The notes under the pieces: model-generated
What the model was told of the DNA's origin: nothing
The model's input: the letters and a program-made list of their open reading frames with translations, nothing else
The model's database searches: none
Shown here: positions 42,493 through 51,800 of the stretch, one piece after another
Layout: every line of letters begins with the position of its first letter
How positions within the stretch are numbered: the first letter of the stretch is position 1
NCBI RefSeq assembly: GCF_026898115.1
Contig: NZ_CP114036.1
Coordinates: 2,542,001-2,606,000 of the forward strand
Length of the DNA: 64,000 nt
Source: Streptomyces sp. S465
GTDB lineage: Bacteria > Actinomycetota > Actinomycetes > Streptomycetales > Streptomycetaceae
Direction of reading: 5' to 3'
Translations under genes and position numbers: made by a program

Positions 42493-43233
42493 GTGACCTC
42501 CGCGCGCCTTCCGCTCTTCCCGCTGAACACGGTGCTGTTCCCGGGGCTCGTCATGCCCCTGAACGTCTTCGAACAGCGGTATCGCTCCCTGATGCGCGAC
42601 CTGTCGGCGCTCCCCCAGGACGCGCCGCGCCGGTTCGGGGTGATCGCGATCCGGGACGGCCACGAGGTCGCCCCGAGCGCGATCGGCCTCCCGGACTCCG
42701 TCACGCTGCCGGACCCCGGCCCCACGGCCGGGTTCGGCCCCGACCCCGCCAAGTCCTTCTATTCCGTGGGCTGTGTGGCGGACGCGGCCACCATCCGGGA
42801 GCAGGAGGACGGCACCTTCGAGGTGCTGGCCACCGGCACCACCCGGTTCGAGCTGCTCTCCGTGGACTCCTCCGGCCCCTATCTGTCGGCCGAGGTCAAG
42901 GAGCTGGAGGAGGAACAGGGCGAGGGCGCCGGGGCACTGGCCTCAGGGGTCGTACGGGCCTTCCGGATGTACCAGAAGCGGCTCGCGGGCGCCCGTGAGC
43001 GGACCCTGGCGGCCGAGCAGGACCTGCCGGGCGAACCGTCCGTCCTCTCCTATCTGGTGGCGGCGGCGGCCGTGCTCGACACGCCCGCGAAGCAGCGGCT
43101 GCTCCAGGCGCCGGACACCGCGAGCCGGCTGGCCGAGGAGCTGAAACTGCTGCGCGCCGAGAGCGCGGTCATCGGTAAGCTCCCGTCGCTCCCCGCCGTC
43201 GACCTGACCCGCCGTCCCACCAGCCCCAACTGA
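42493..43233 (+). CDS. Lon N-terminal-domain (substrate-binding) protein without ATPase
   Basis: A 246-residue protein containing only the LON substrate-binding domain: LPLFPLNTVLFPGLVMPLNVFEQRYRSL, FGVIAIRDG, VGCVADAATIREQEDGTFEVLATGTTRFEL. The C-terminal half is helical. There is no AAA+ module or protease site, so it may act as an adaptor or chaperone. It begins with GTG. Its stop codon coincides with the start of a tandem repeat. Confidence 0.88.
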   Translation: MTSARLPLFPLNTVLFPGLVMPLNVFEQRYRSLMRDLSALPQDAPRRFGVIAIRDGHEVAPSAIGLPDSVTLPDPGPTAGFGPDPAKSFYSVGCVADAATIREQEDGTFEVLATGTTRFELLSVDSSGPYLSAEVKELEEEQGEGAGALASGVVRAFRMYQKRLAGARERTLAAEQDLPGEPSVLSYLVAAAAVLDTPAKQRLLQAPDTASRLAEELKLLRAESAVIGKLPSLPAVDLTRRPTSPN

Positions 43234-43285
43234 CGCAGACGAACCGACGCAGACGAACCGACGCAGAGAATCGACGCGGACCAAC
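43232..43285. repeat. 14-bp tandem repeat bridging the Lon-domain gene and ybaK
   Basis: Units GACGCAGACGAACC at 43232 and 43246 are exact; the next (43260) and last (43273) are 13-bp variants. The array starts inside the TGA stop (43231-43233) and ends at the ybaK start codon, so it forms the whole intergenic spacer, including the region where a ribosome site should be. Confidence 0.9.
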
Positions 43286-43783
43286 ATGGCCAAGAAGTCC
43301 AAGAAGACCTCCGCGGGCACCCCCGCCACCACCGCGCTGACGGCCGCGGGCACCGACTTCACCCTGCACTCCTACGAGCACGACCCGGCCGCCCCCTCCT
43401 ACGGCGAGGAGGCCGCCCAGGCGCTCGGCGTCGAACCGGGCCGGGTCTTCAAGACCCTGGTCGCCAGCGTCGACGACCGCCTTACGGTCGCCATCGTCCC
43501 GGTCTCGGCCACGCTCGACCTCAAGGCACTCGCCTCGGCGGTGGGCGGGAAGCGCGCCACGATGGCGGACCCCGCGGTGGCCGAGCGCACCACGGGCTAT
43601 GTGCGGGGCGGGATCTCCCCGCTCGGTCAGCGCAAGCGCCTTCCCACGGCCCTGGACGCGTCGGCCACCGGCTACGAGACGATCTGCGTCTCGGCGGGCC
43701 GGCGCGGGCTGGAGGTCGAGCTGTCGCCCAAGGACCTGGCGTCGCTGACCGACGCGGTGCTGGCGCCGATCGCCCGCACCTAG
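43286..43783 (+). CDS. ybaK: Cys-tRNA(Pro)/Cys-tRNA(Cys) deacylase YbaK
   Basis: A 165-residue editing protein that hydrolyses Cys mischarged on tRNA-Pro. YbaK/ProX features are YGEEAAQALGVEPGRVFKTLVA with the catalytic Lys, KALASAVGGKRATMADP and the GYVRGGISPLGQRKRLPT loop. The N-terminus is Lys/Ala-rich. Its TAG stop codon belongs to the left end of the MITE-like element at 43779-43935, so insertion of that element probably set the present C-terminus. Confidence 0.92.
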   Translation: MAKKSKKTSAGTPATTALTAAGTDFTLHSYEHDPAAPSYGEEAAQALGVEPGRVFKTLVASVDDRLTVAIVPVSATLDLKALASAVGGKRATMADPAVAERTTGYVRGGISPLGQRKRLPTALDASATGYETICVSAGRRGLEVELSPKDLASLTDAVLAPIART

Positions 43784-43935
43784 GGCGTGTTTCGAAAGCA
43801 GCGCCGTCCGCCCGGAGGGCGGGCCCCGCGGCGTCTGGTGCGTGTGATCGCAAGGCGGAGGGTCGTCCTCGTAGTGGGCCAAGCGCGCGTGCCAGGCGCC
43901 GCGGGGCAGGCGGGACTTTCGAAACGCGCCCTAGG
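43779..43935. mobile_element. MITE-like element with 20-bp terminal inverted repeats
   Basis: The left end 43779-43798 (CCTAGGGCGTGTTTCGAAAG) and right end 43916-43935 are inverted repeats with a single mismatch. Inner arms (CCCCGCGGCG near 43826; CGCCGCGGGG near 43897) continue the inverted symmetry, so the 157 bp can fold into one long imperfect hairpin. There is no ORF. TA dinucleotides at each edge of the GGGCGTGTTTCG core fit a TA target duplication, as in IS630/Tc1-like or some IS5-like elements, but the parent IS is not in the window. Confidence 0.8.
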
Positions 43936-44039
43936 GGCCCGCCGGCAACCGGCAGGGGCGCGGGCCCCGGGCGAGGGCGCTCAGGCCCTGAGCGGGCCCT
44001 GTGCGGTCCCCGAGCCCCCGGGCCCTCGCCGAACGGCGC

Positions 44040-44774
44040 CTAGCGCGCTCCCGAGCCCGCCGCGGGCGGCAGGGCCGGCTCCGGGTCGCGGGGGCCGAAC
44101 AGCCCCGTCAGCGCCAGGTGGATCACCATCGCCGCCACCGACCACGACAGCAGCGCGCCCTTCGCGCCCAGCTTCAGCGGTCCGTCGAAGGTGACGCCCT
44201 TACCGGCCGACTTTGCATGGGCCACGACGTCCGAGGTGGGTCCCAGCCATACGCCCAGCCGCCAGGCGATCACCGAGGCGAGCACCCCGCCGATCGCCAG
44301 CCCGACGACCAGCGCGATACCTCCGCGGCGGAAGAGCAGAAAGACGACGACGGCCGAGACCACCCCGAAGGCGAGCCCGAGCAGCGTGAACACACCGTCC
44401 GCGCCGATCGCGTCCTCACCTTCCGAGTTCGCCAGATAAACGGCGGAGCCGTCCGAGACCAGCGGCACCTTCGGCGCCCACCACAGCCACAGCAGCCCGA
44501 GAAGCACCCCCGCGACCGCCACCGCGATGGCGACCAGCGACGCCTGCACCAGTTCGGCGCGCAACTCGGGCCCCGGCTCGGACTGCTCCGAGTGCTCCGA
44601 GTGGTCGGGGTGGCCAGGGTGGTCGGGATGACCGGACTGCCCGGGATGGCTGCTTTGCTCCGGGTGCCCGGAATGTTCGGGGTGCGCGTACGGCTGCCCC
44701 TGGGACGGCGGCCGGCCCCCGGCAGGATCATCGTGCGGCGAAGGCTGATCATGTGGCGTCAACGGTGCGGTCAC
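44040..44774 (-). CDS. DUF2567 membrane protein with His-rich N-terminus
   Basis: A 244-residue protein. Residues 1-70 are hydrophilic with many His-Pro units (HPEHSGHPEQSSHPGQSGHP), followed by four transmembrane helices at about 77-97, 125-148, 152-172 and 210-232. LLWLWWAPKVPL after the first helix and FGVVSAVVVFLLFRRGG match the DUF2567 pattern. Function unknown. The His-rich region could bind metal or be a neutral low-complexity expansion. GTG start with weak ribosome site. The 104 bp between the MITE and its stop codon contain GC-rich palindromes that could terminate transcription. Confidence 0.65.
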   Translation of the reverse strand: MTAPLTPHDQPSPHDDPAGGRPPSQGQPYAHPEHSGHPEQSSHPGQSGHPDHPGHPDHSEHSEQSEPGPELRAELVQASLVAIAVAVAGVLLGLLWLWWAPKVPLVSDGSAVYLANSEGEDAIGADGVFTLLGLAFGVVSAVVVFLLFRRGGIALVVGLAIGGVLASVIAWRLGVWLGPTSDVVAHAKSAGKGVTFDGPLKLGAKGALLSWSVAAMVIHLALTGLFGPRDPEPALPPAAGSGAR

Positions 44775-44833
44775 CCCGTCATCGTGCCAGGCGGATGGCG
44801 TACATCGGTCGGCGGGAGGTTCACTGCGGCGCG

Positions 44834-45721
44834 TCACCGCACCGCCGCCCGCCGATAGGCCCAGGTCGCGGCAGCGAGGGACACCACGGCCACCCCCGCG
44901 CACACCCCGAGGTCGGCACAGATCACCCACCAGTCGGGCTGCCCGTCGAAGGACCGCGCCAGGGCCTCCACACCGTACGTCGAGGGCAGCAGATCGCGCA
45001 CGTACGACACTACCTGCGGCATCCGGGCCGCGGGCAACACGCCCAGCAGCAGCGCGGCGGACATCCCCAACTGCCCGCACAGCGTGGCGAGTTCCTGGCG
45101 CGGCGCGAGCAGCCCCAGCGCGGCGCCGAGTCCGGCGAGGGCGGCGCCGGAGAGCGGGATCACGGCGAGGAGGATCCACAGATGCGCCATGGGCAGCTGG
45201 AAGAGGGCACTGCCCATGACCGCGGTGACGGCGGTCCCGGGCACGGTGAAGGAGGCGTACGCGGCGGCCGCCCCGAGCACCACGGCCGCGGGCGGCACCG
45301 GCAGGGTCGCGTAGTGGTCGAGCCCGCCGCTGGCCCGCAGCTGGCCGAAGTACTGCGCGAGCAGGTTGAGCGCCACGAAGGCGACGACGAGCACGCTCGA
45401 CCCGGCCACCACGGACCGCGCCTCGTTTCCGCCGTCCACCACCCCGCGCATCAGGATCATGATCCCGACGGACTGGAAGGTCGCCACGAACAGCAGGGGT
45501 ATCCGGGCCACCCGGGCCCGCGAGAGCTGGGCGCGGTAGACCGCGGCGAGCGCGGGGAAGAGCCGTGCCCGCGCCGCCAGGGGCGCGGGCACATCACCGG
45601 CCCCGCCGGACGCCCCCGACGTACCAGAGGCGTCAGGAGCACCGGAGACACCCGAGGTACCGGAGGCACCGGGCACACCTGTGGTCCCGGACACACCGGA
45701 CAGGGCGGGCACGACACTCAC
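44834..45721 (-). CDS. ABC transporter permease (ABC-2 type)
   Basis: A 295-residue membrane protein. The first 45 residues are a Gly/Ser/Thr/Ala repeat (GTSGVSGAPDASGTSGASGG) not found in ordinary permeases. Six helices follow, with the ABC-2-like PAARMPQVVSYVRDLLPSTYGVEALAR near the end. It lies 124 bp after the ATPase gene, so the two form an export system of unknown substrate. The GTG at 45721 is preferred, with AAGGAGC eight bases before; a GTG six codons upstream is possible. Confidence 0.85.
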   Translation of the reverse strand: MSVVPALSGVSGTTGVPGASGTSGVSGAPDASGTSGASGGAGDVPAPLAARARLFPALAAVYRAQLSRARVARIPLLFVATFQSVGIMILMRGVVDGGNEARSVVAGSSVLVVAFVALNLLAQYFGQLRASGGLDHYATLPVPPAAVVLGAAAAYASFTVPGTAVTAVMGSALFQLPMAHLWILLAVIPLSGAALAGLGAALGLLAPRQELATLCGQLGMSAALLLGVLPAARMPQVVSYVRDLLPSTYGVEALARSFDGQPDWWVICADLGVCAGVAVVSLAAATWAYRRAAVR

Positions 45722-45749
45722 GTTGCGCTGCTCCTTCACCTACACGGGT

Positions 45750-45781
45750 CTACGGTTCTACGGCTTCACGGTTCTACGGCT
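45750..45781. repeat. 16-bp direct duplication between ABC ATPase and permease genes
   Basis: CTACGGTTCTACGGCT (45750-45765) is followed by TCACGGTTCTACGGCT (45766-45781), with degenerate shorter copies on both sides. Confidence 0.7.
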
Positions 45782-45845
45782 GCATGGCTCCACGTCCCGA
45801 AATACGGTCACGGCCACCGGCGCGTTCACCGGAGCGCCCCGGCCA

Positions 45846-46886
45846 TCACGCCTTCACCAGCCCCTGCGCGCCCTCCGCACGGCCGCCCAGGGCGAGGTAC
45901 ACATCCTCCAGGCTCGGCGTGGCGAGAGTGAAATCGTCCAGCGCGGCGAAGGCGGGACCACCGGTCACGGTGGCGACGGCGGCGCGCGCGTCGTCCGGCG
46001 GGAGCCGCAGCGTCCAGCGCCGCCCCAGGGCGCCGTCCGCGGCCCGAGCCGCCTCGGCGGCCTTCCGCAGGGCGGCGACCCCGGGCACGTCCAGCGGCGG
46101 CTCGGTGCGCCACACCAGCTCCAGCCGCACCTCGTCGGCCACCAGCGCCTTGAGCCCGGCGGGCGTGTCGCAGGCGATCACCCGGCCGCGGTCCAGCACG
46201 GCGACCCGGTCCAGAACCGTTTCCGCCTCGATCACGTTGTGGGTGACCAGCAGCACCGTGACCCCCCGCTCGGCCCGCCGCCGGTCCACGGCCGCCCATA
46301 CGGCGCGCCGGGCCACGGGGTCCATCCCGGTGGTGGGCTCGTCCAGCACCAGCAGCGGCCGCTCCCCGACCAGCGCGGCGGCGACGCAGGCCAGCCGCCG
46401 CTGTCCGCCGGAGAGCTTCTTCAGCGGCCGCCCGGCGAGTCCCCCGAGCCCCAGCTCCTCGATCACCGCGTCCCGCTCCGCGCGGGCCGCGCGGTTGTCC
46501 AGCCCGCGCAGCCGCGCGGTGGTCTCGGCGGCGAGCGAGACGGTCAGCTCGTCCAGCGCGGTCGAGTCCTGGCCGAGATAGCCCAGCAGCCGGGCGGCGC
46601 GCTCGGGGTGGCGTACCAGATCGTGGCCGAGCACCCGCACCCTGCCCTCGTCGGGCCGCAGCAGGCCGGTGAGCTGCCGTACCAGGGTGGACTTGCCGGC
46701 GCCGTTGGGCCCGAGCAGCCCGAAGACCTCGCCGCGCACCACATCGAGGTCGATGCCGTCGCTGGCCCGGACGGCGGGCGTGGCGGGCGCGCCGCGTCGG
46801 CCACGCGCCGCGGGATAGGTCTTGACCAGGCCGCGCACGGTGCACACCACATCGCCGCTCGTCGCCTGTTTCGCGCCCGTCCTCAC
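45846..46886 (-). CDS. ABC transporter ATP-binding protein
   Basis: A 346-residue ATPase. Walker A is GPNGAGKST, the Q-loop is at YLGQDS, the signature KLSGGQRRL, Walker B LLVLDEPTTGMDP and the H-loop VTHN. A C-terminal domain of about 100 residues ends in SLEDVYLALGG, as in drug-resistance DrrA-type ATPases. It pairs with the downstream permease. GTG start at 46886 with poor ribosome site, so an internal start near residue 13 cannot be excluded. Confidence 0.93.
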   Translation of the reverse strand: MRTGAKQATSGDVVCTVRGLVKTYPAARGRRGAPATPAVRASDGIDLDVVRGEVFGLLGPNGAGKSTLVRQLTGLLRPDEGRVRVLGHDLVRHPERAARLLGYLGQDSTALDELTVSLAAETTARLRGLDNRAARAERDAVIEELGLGGLAGRPLKKLSGGQRRLACVAAALVGERPLLVLDEPTTGMDPVARRAVWAAVDRRRAERGVTVLLVTHNVIEAETVLDRVAVLDRGRVIACDTPAGLKALVADEVRLELVWRTEPPLDVPGVAALRKAAEAARAADGALGRRWTLRLPPDDARAAVATVTGGPAFAALDDFTLATPSLEDVYLALGGRAEGAQGLVKA

Positions 46887-46964
46887 GAGCTATGAGGGTA
46901 CGCGCCCAAACACCCACACCTGCGCCCGGGGCCCACGCCCTCGGCGGGAGAACGGCGGGAAGGC

Positions 46965-48284
46965 TTACTCCCCGGCCGGTGCGTGCTCCGCCGCCGAACG
47001 GACGTCGATCTCACGCCAGAAGCCCGCCCGGATCGCATAGCGGTCGTGCTCGTCGATCTGGTCGTCCTTGTGGGCCAGCAGCCCGAAGCGGGCCGCGTAG
47101 CGCAGCAGTTCGCCGTCGATACGGTGCGGGATGCGGGGGTACTCGGTGGAGAGCTGGTGCAGATGGCCCGGATCGGCGAGCCGGTCGGCCCAGCGGCGGG
47201 CGAAGACCTGGCCGACCTCGAAGGGGTCGCCGCTGACGGCGGTGATGTCCTCCTCGCGGTCGGCCCAGCGCTGCTCGGCGCTGGTGAGCTGGGCCAGCAT
47301 GGGGAGATTGGCGGTCTCCGGCGGCTCCCCCACCCCGGTGCCGGGGCCGCGGTCGATCCAGCCCTTGTCGGAGGACCAGCGCAGGGTGGCACTGGCGGCC
47401 TGCTGCCGCTCCGCCTGGCCGCCGGGCACGGCCGGGCCCCGGCCCAGGTCGGCGAGGTCCTTGGGGGTGGGCACGCCCCGGCCGGCGCCCCCTGCCGCGG
47501 TGTCCGGGCCCGCCCCGGGGGCCGCGGCGGCGGGACGGCCGGGAGCGGCCGCCGGGTCGGTCACCCCGGCGCCGGTCCTGGCGGTGCCGTTGCGGCCGGG
47601 GGGCGCCTCGCCCGCGCCGGGCGGGGCGGCCGCGGCGGCGGCAGCGGCGGCCGCCGCCGTCTCCGGCAGCGGGGCGGAGAGGATGGCCGCGATCTCCGGG
47701 CGCGGCTCGGAGACGGGCGCGCAGGGCCCGGGAAGCTCCTTGGCGCGCACCGCCCGGGTGATCCAGGCGCGGTCCAGGACACGCCGCTCATCGGCCTCGG
47801 CGACGAGGTCCTCGGACTGGTTGTAGTCGCCGTCGGCGGCCTGGACCGCCCACAGGTGGACGGCGACGCCGTGTTCCTTGGCCGACATCAGTCCGGGCAG
47901 CAGGTCCCCGTCGCCGGTGACGAGCACGATGTCGGAGCAGGCGCGGTTGCGGGCGAGCTCGGTGAGCTCGGCGTGCATGGCGGCGTCGACGCCCTTCTGG
48001 GCCCAACGGCCGTCACTGCGGGTGAGCGCGCCCAGCCGGACGGTCACCCGGGGCATCACGCGCAGCCTCCGGTGCTCGGGCTGCGGGACGCGGTCGGGGG
48101 CGCCGTCGAACCAGTAGATGCGCAGCAGCGGACGCTCGGTCTCGGCCTCGGCCCGCTCCCGCAGGCCCTGGATGAGGGTCGCGTGGTCAACGGAAATACG
48201 CGATCGGGCGGGCTCCCCGGCCAGCAGGCTCGCGGCGGCGCCCAGCAGATACCCGGCGTCCACCAGGACGACGCAGCGGTCCAC
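46965..48284 (-). CDS. NYN-domain (PIN-like) putative ribonuclease
   Basis: A 439-residue protein. Residues 1-160 form a NYN/PIN-like nuclease domain with acidic residues in VVLVDAGYLLG (D9), KGVDAAMHAELTELA and DIVLVTGDGDLLPG. A long Ala/Pro/Gly linker (about 205-290, including ten consecutive alanines) leads to a C-terminal winged-helix-like domain (RWADRLADPGHLHQLSTEYPRIPHRIDGELLRYAARFG). NYN proteins usually cut structured RNA. Targets are unknown. GTG with AGAGGGTGG upstream. Confidence 0.85.
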   Translation of the reverse strand: MDRCVVLVDAGYLLGAAASLLAGEPARSRISVDHATLIQGLRERAEAETERPLLRIYWFDGAPDRVPQPEHRRLRVMPRVTVRLGALTRSDGRWAQKGVDAAMHAELTELARNRACSDIVLVTGDGDLLPGLMSAKEHGVAVHLWAVQAADGDYNQSEDLVAEADERRVLDRAWITRAVRAKELPGPCAPVSEPRPEIAAILSAPLPETAAAAAAAAAAAPPGAGEAPPGRNGTARTGAGVTDPAAAPGRPAAAAPGAGPDTAAGGAGRGVPTPKDLADLGRGPAVPGGQAERQQAASATLRWSSDKGWIDRGPGTGVGEPPETANLPMLAQLTSAEQRWADREEDITAVSGDPFEVGQVFARRWADRLADPGHLHQLSTEYPRIPHRIDGELLRYAARFGLLAHKDDQIDEHDRYAIRAGFWREIDVRSAAEHAPAGE

Positions 48285-48588
48285 GTTCCACCCTCTTTCC
48301 TGACGGTCCAGTCCTCGGTCGCCCCCCGCACACAGCCATGCCCCGGATCTCCCCTTCGGCCTTCCTTCGAGTCTGCCCGACCGTACGGGGGGTTATCAGT
48401 CCGAACTGGATCACCGGCGTGGCGGATACGGCCTACCCGCCAACACCCTCCTTCTCACTCACGGTAATTGCCCGAAATGCACGGGTCACCGTGGCGTGTC
48501 ACTGTTCTTCCCGAAGGGATTCTCACCGGAGGGCCCTTCATCGGGGGACTCTTCGCCGGGGGCTGATCCCAACTGGAGGAACACCACC
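48285..48588. other. Divergent promoter region between NYN gene and a small gene, with hairpin
   Basis: 304 bp with no gene. At 48460-48493 an imperfect palindrome has CACGGT and ACCGTG outer arms with inner CCCG/CGGG pairs, 96 bp before the small gene. It may be an operator or a leader hairpin; no known consensus was matched. Confidence 0.45.
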
Positions 48589-48756
48589 ATGGGCAAGAAC
48601 AAGAACCGCACTCGCAAGCAGCAGCAGGAGCAGGGCATGGCCGACCGCCCCGCCGAGCAGCAGTCCTCGATGGACGCGCAGTCGCAGGCGATGCGGTCGG
48701 AGGGCAGCCCGTCGACGGCGCGCAAGACCCGGCAGAAGAGCTTCGGCCACAACTGA
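48589..48756 (+). CDS. Small basic/Gln-rich protein of unknown function
   Basis: A 55-residue, highly charged, probably disordered protein beginning MGKNKNRTRKQQQEQGMAD and ending RKTRQKSFGHN. It has an excellent ribosome site (GGAGGA nine bases before ATG), typical coding GC bias and its own terminator, so it is a real gene. I do not recognise a named family. The basic ends and Ser/Gln-rich middle would fit nucleic-acid association, but that is speculation. Confidence 0.75.
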   Translation: MGKNKNRTRKQQQEQGMADRPAEQQSSMDAQSQAMRSEGSPSTARKTRQKSFGHN

Positions 48757-48811
48757 GGCACCGCGCGGCGGCACCGGCCGCCGCGACGGCGGGCCGCGCG
48801 GCAGCGGCCCC

Positions 48812-48838
48812 GGGGCGCGCCCGTGCCGGGCGCGCCCC
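48812..48838. terminator. Bidirectional hairpin terminator
   Basis: GGGGCGCGCCC (48812-48822) and GGGCGCGCCCC (48828-48838) pair perfectly around GTGCC. It lies between the 55-aa gene and convergent dnaE. Confidence 0.85.
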
Positions 48839-48890
48839 TCGCGCTGAAAGGGGCCGGGTCAGCGGGGCGAACGCCGGCCAGGCCGGGCGG

Positions 48891-51800
48891 TCACCCGGCC
48901 AGACAGGACGCCCCCAGCAGCACCTTGAGGTCGCCGAAGAGCGCCGGGTCGGGGGTGACGCGGTGCCGGTCGAGCCGCAGCACGGTGGTCTTCCGGGCCC
49001 CCTGGAGCTTGATCCGCACCTCCGTGGAACCGCGGTGGTGGGTGAGCACCTCGCCGAGCTTCTCGACCAGCGGCGGGGTGACCTTGACCGTGGGAATGGT
49101 GATCGTCACGGGTGCGTTGGCCGACGCCTCGGACAGATCGGGAACCATCAGCTCCATGGCGACCAGCCGGGGCACGTCCTCGCGCTTGTCCAGCCGGCCC
49201 TTGACGAAGACGACCGCGTCCTCCACGAGCTGGGTGGAGACCAGCTGGTAGGTGGCGGGGAAGAACATGCACTCGATGGAGCCGGCCAGGTCCTCCACGG
49301 TGGCGATGGCCCAGGCGTTGCCCTGTTTGGTCATCTTGCGCTGGAGGCCGGAGATGATGCCGCCGATGGTGACGATCGCACCGTCGGCGTGCTCGCCCCC
49401 GGTGAGCGCGGCGATCGCGGCGTCCGCCTTCTCGTTCAGCACATGCTCGATGCCGAACAGCGGATGGTCGGAGACATACAGGCCCAGCATCTCCCGCTCC
49501 TGGGCCAGCAGATAGGCCTTGTCCCATTCGACGTCCGAGAACTCGACGTCGAGCCCGAAGCCCGGCCCGTCGCTGTCCCCGCCGTCGCCGCCCATGCCGC
49601 CGAAGAGGTCGAACTGCCCCTCGGCCTCCTTGCGCTTCACCGCGACCACATTGTCGATCAGCGCCTCGTAGTGCGCCATCAGCCCCTTGCGGGTGTGGCC
49701 CATCTCGTCGAAGGCACCCGCCTTGATCAGCGATTCGGTGGTGCGCTTGTTGCAGACCACCGCCTCGACCTTGTCCAGGTAGTCCGGGAACGAGGCGTAC
49801 TTCCCCTTGGTCTTACGGCCGCGGATGATCGCTTCCACCACGTTCTGACCGACGTTCCGGACCGCCGTGAGACCGAAGAGGATCACATCATCACCCTGGG
49901 CGGTGAAGTTGGCCTCGGACTCATTGACGTTGGGCGGCAGCACCTTGATGCCCATGCGGCGGCATTCGTTCAGATAGACCGCCGACTTGTCCTTGTCGTC
50001 ACGGACCGAGGTGAGCAGCGCCGCCATGTACTCGGCGGGGTAGTTGGCCTTGAGGTACGCGGTCCAGTAGGTGACCAGGCCGTAGGCGGAGGAGTGCGCC
50101 TTGTTGAACGCGTATCCGGCGAACGGGACCAGCACGTCCCACACCGCCTGGATGGCCTCGTCGGAGTACCCCTTCTCGCGGGCGCCCTTCTGGAAGTTGA
50201 CGAACTCCTTCTCCAGCACCTCGGGCTTCTTCTTGCCCATCGCACGGCGCAGCAGGTCGGCCTGGCCGAGCGAGTAGCCCGCGAGCACCTGGGCGGCCTT
50301 CTGCACCTGCTCCTGGTACACGATGAGGCCGTAGGTGATGCCGAGGACCTCCTTGAGCGGCTCCTCCAGCTCGGGGTGGATCGGGGTGATCTCCTGCTGC
50401 CCGTTCTTCCGCAGCGCGTAGTTGATGTGCGAGTTCATGCCCATCGGGCCCGGCCGGTAGAGGGCCGAGACGGCGGAAATGTCCTCGAAGTTGTCGGGCT
50501 TCATCATGCGCAGCAGGGAGCGCATGGGACCGCCGTCGAACTGGAAGACGCCGAGGGTGTCACCGCGGCAGAGCAGTTCGAAGGTCTTGGGGTCGTCCAG
50601 GGACAGATCGAGCAGCTTCAGATCGATGCCCTTGTTGGCGCGAACCATCTTGACGGCGTCGTCCATGATGGTGAGGTTGCGCAGGCCCAGGAAGTCCATC
50701 TTCAGCAGGCCCAGCGACTCACAGGTGGGGTAGTCCCACTGGGTCACGACCTGGCCGTCGTTCTTCGGCGAGAAGACCGGGACGTGGTCGGTCACCGTCT
50801 CGCTCGACATGATCACGCCGGCGGCGTGCACACCCATCTGGCGCACCAGGCCCTCGATACCGCGGGCGGTGTCGATGACCTTCTTGACATCCGGCTCGTT
50901 CTCGTACATTCCGCGCACCTCGCCCGCCTCGCTGTAGCGGGGGTGGCTGGAGTCGGTGATGCCGGAGAGCGGGATGCCCTTGCCGAGGACGTCGGCGGGC
51001 ATCGCCTTGGTGATGCGGTCGCCCATCGCGTACGGGTAGCCCAGCACACGGGCCGAGTCCTTGATGGCGTTCTTGGCCTTGATGGTGCCGTAGGTACCGA
51101 TCTGGGCGACCTTGTCGGCGCCGTATTTCTCGGTGACGTACCGGATCACCTCACCGCGCCGACGCTCGTCGAAGTCGATGTCGACATCGGGCATGGACAC
51201 GCGCTCGGGGTTGAGGAACCGCTCGAAGATCAGCCCGTGCTCGACCGGGTCGAGGTCGGTGATGCCCATCGCGTACGAGACGATCGAACCGGCCGCGGAG
51301 CCTCGCCCGGGGCCGACCGCGATGCCGTTGTTCTTGGCCCACATGATGAAGTCGGCGACCACGAGGAAGTAGCCCGGGAACCCCATCTGGATGATGACGT
51401 CCATCTCGTACTCGGCGAGCTTCTGGCGGTCCTCGGGGACGCCGCCGGGGAAGCGGCGGGCCATCCCCTTGCGGACCTCCTCCTGGAACCAGGTGACCTC
51501 GGTGTACCCCTCGGGGACGTCGAACCGGGGCATCAGGTCACGCTTCTCGAACCACCCGGTGGTGTCGATCTGCTCGGCGACCAGCAGGGTGTTGGCGCAC
51601 CCCTGCTGCCAGGCGTCGGAGGAGTCGATGGCGTACATCTCCTCCGTGGACTTCAGGTAGTAGCCGGAGCCGTCGAAGCGGAAGCGGTCCGGGTCGGAGA
51701 GGTTCTTGCCGGTCTGGACGCACAGCAGCGCGTCGTGCGCCTCCGCCTCACGGGAGTACGTGTAGTGCGAGTCATTGGTGACCAGCGGCGGGATGCCCAG

